Shown here piece by piece: positions 6,511-6,821 of a DNA stretch of 6,821 nt. Below the pieces are notes generated by a model. That model made no database searches. It had not been told where the DNA came from and saw only the letters and a list, made by a program, of their open reading frames with translations. The position numbers were made by a program, and so were the translations under genes. This stretch comes from Campylobacteraceae bacterium UBA1877 (GTDB taxonomy: Bacteria > Campylobacterota > Campylobacteria > Campylobacterales > Campylobacteraceae), in the NCBI GenBank assembly GCA_002352945.1, contig DDHL01000079.1:1-6821 (forward strand), written 5' to 3'. Every line of letters begins with the position of its first letter. Positions within the stretch are counted from its first letter, which is position 1.

Positions 6511-6768
6511 TCAATTCTCGCAGCTGCATTCGCTCATGGTTTCTTTCCAGCTTTTATTGATATGCTTTTTTATAAAAGCTTTTTCATGAGGAATGGTGCA
6601 TTTTGAACAATCAAGATGGGATATATTCTCATGCACAAACTCACTAGCAAAGCGTGAATGGATAGCGCACTGACTCTTTACAAGCACTCCATTAGACCTT
6701 ACATGTAAACCCTTGTCACAAAACCTAAAACGAGGACATGCGCACAAAAAACAGTTTAAATTTTCCAT
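6511..6768 (-). CDS. Small cysteine-rich protein (Cys-rich small domain, PF04071-like)
   Basis: An 85-residue protein with nine cysteines: Cys6, Cys9 and Cys11 (CFLCAC followed by Pro), Cys17, Cys34, Cys54 and Cys57 (DCSKCTIPH), and Cys81/Cys83 near the C-terminus. The layout NLNCFLCACP ... C ... DCSKCTIPH matches what I remember of the cysteine-rich small domain family, a presumed metal-binding module sometimes found beside or fused to cobalamin-biosynthesis genes in anaerobes. No cobalamin gene is in view. The biochemical role of the family is unknown to me. The start at ATG 6768 lacks a recognisable Shine-Dalgarno sequence, but the conserved NLNCFLC begins three residues later, leaving no better start. 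It lies upstream of the 304-residue gene on the same strand, 84 bp apart. Confidence 0.75.
   Translation of the reverse strand: MENLNCFLCACPRFRFCDKGLHVRSNGVLVKSQCAIHSRFASEFVHENISHLDCSKCTIPHEKAFIKKHINKSWKETMSECSCEN
6699..6708. repeat. TTACATGTAA palindrome, copy 5 (inside the Cys-rich gene)
   Basis: An identical copy within the small cysteine-rich gene, encoding Leu-His-Val (residues 21-23) in the minus-strand frame. It falls in the spacer between the CFLCACP and DCSKC motifs, where sequence is likely to be tolerant of change. Confidence 0.75.
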
Positions 6769-6771
6769 ATC

Positions 6772-6811
6772 GTGGCACTTTTGTTTTAGGGCATAAAGAG
6801 TAAAGTGCCAC
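6772..6811. promoter_or_regulatory. Perfect 10+10 bp inverted repeat upstream of the Cys-rich gene
   Basis: GTGGCACTTT (6772-6781) and AAAGTGCCAC (6802-6811) are exact inverted copies separated by 20 bp, ending four bases before the ATG at 6768 on the minus strand. The outer arm lies between a TTGACA (-35-like, 6821-6816 minus) and a weak -10-like CTTTAT (6798-6793). The long spacer and absence of a T-run favour a two-site operator, or a leader hairpin that touches the start codon region, over a terminator. The regulator is not identifiable. Confidence 0.5.
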
Positions 6812-6821
6812 TATTTGTCAA

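Noticed and set aside
6773..6790. TGGCAC as a sigma-54 -24 element
   Set aside because: The required TTGC at the -12 position is absent on both strands at the correct spacing, for both arms of the inverted repeat.

Overview
The window is AT-rich (roughly 60% A+T by eye) bacterial chromosome with four complete protein genes and one cut off by the left edge. A short-form ThiC, a four-PAS/GGDEF/EAL signalling protein, weak -35 but recognisable -10 promoter elements and the general codon style suggest a Campylobacterota (epsilonproteobacterial) genome, perhaps Sulfurospirillum- or Sulfurimonas-like. This placement is an inference from style and not from a marker gene. I see no tRNA, rRNA, CRISPR array, insertion sequence or phage gene.

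Layout. Positions 1-942 (minus) hold the N-terminal 314 residues of a class V PLP-dependent aminotransferase/desulfurase-fold enzyme that runs off the left edge. Positions 1026-3851 (minus) encode a 941-residue cytoplasmic cyclic-di-GMP protein: a PAS-like N-terminal domain with a cysteine cluster, three further PAS domains, a GGDEF domain with an altered signature (GADEF) and an EAL domain with all the usual catalytic residues. It is probably a c-di-GMP phosphodiesterase with a redox, metal or ligand input. It is transcribed divergently from thiC; the space between them carries a 12-bp perfect palindrome, a thiC promoter and a TPP riboswitch (3985-4077). thiC (4147-5433) makes the pyrimidine half of thiamine, and the riboswitch should shut it down when TPP is plentiful. 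thiC converges on a minus-strand gene (5512-6426) for a 304-residue helical, acidic-tailed protein of unknown function, with a long hairpin between the two stop codons. Upstream of that gene is a minus-strand gene (6511-6768) for an 85-residue cysteine-rich protein, preceded by a perfect 10+10 bp inverted repeat.

The genes do not form one obvious pathway. The two points most worth following are a 10-bp palindrome, TTACATGTAA, present five times in 6.8 kb (two intergenic, three inside genes and in two different reading frames), and the Cys-bearing sensor end of the c-di-GMP protein. The rest looks like ordinary core chromosome.
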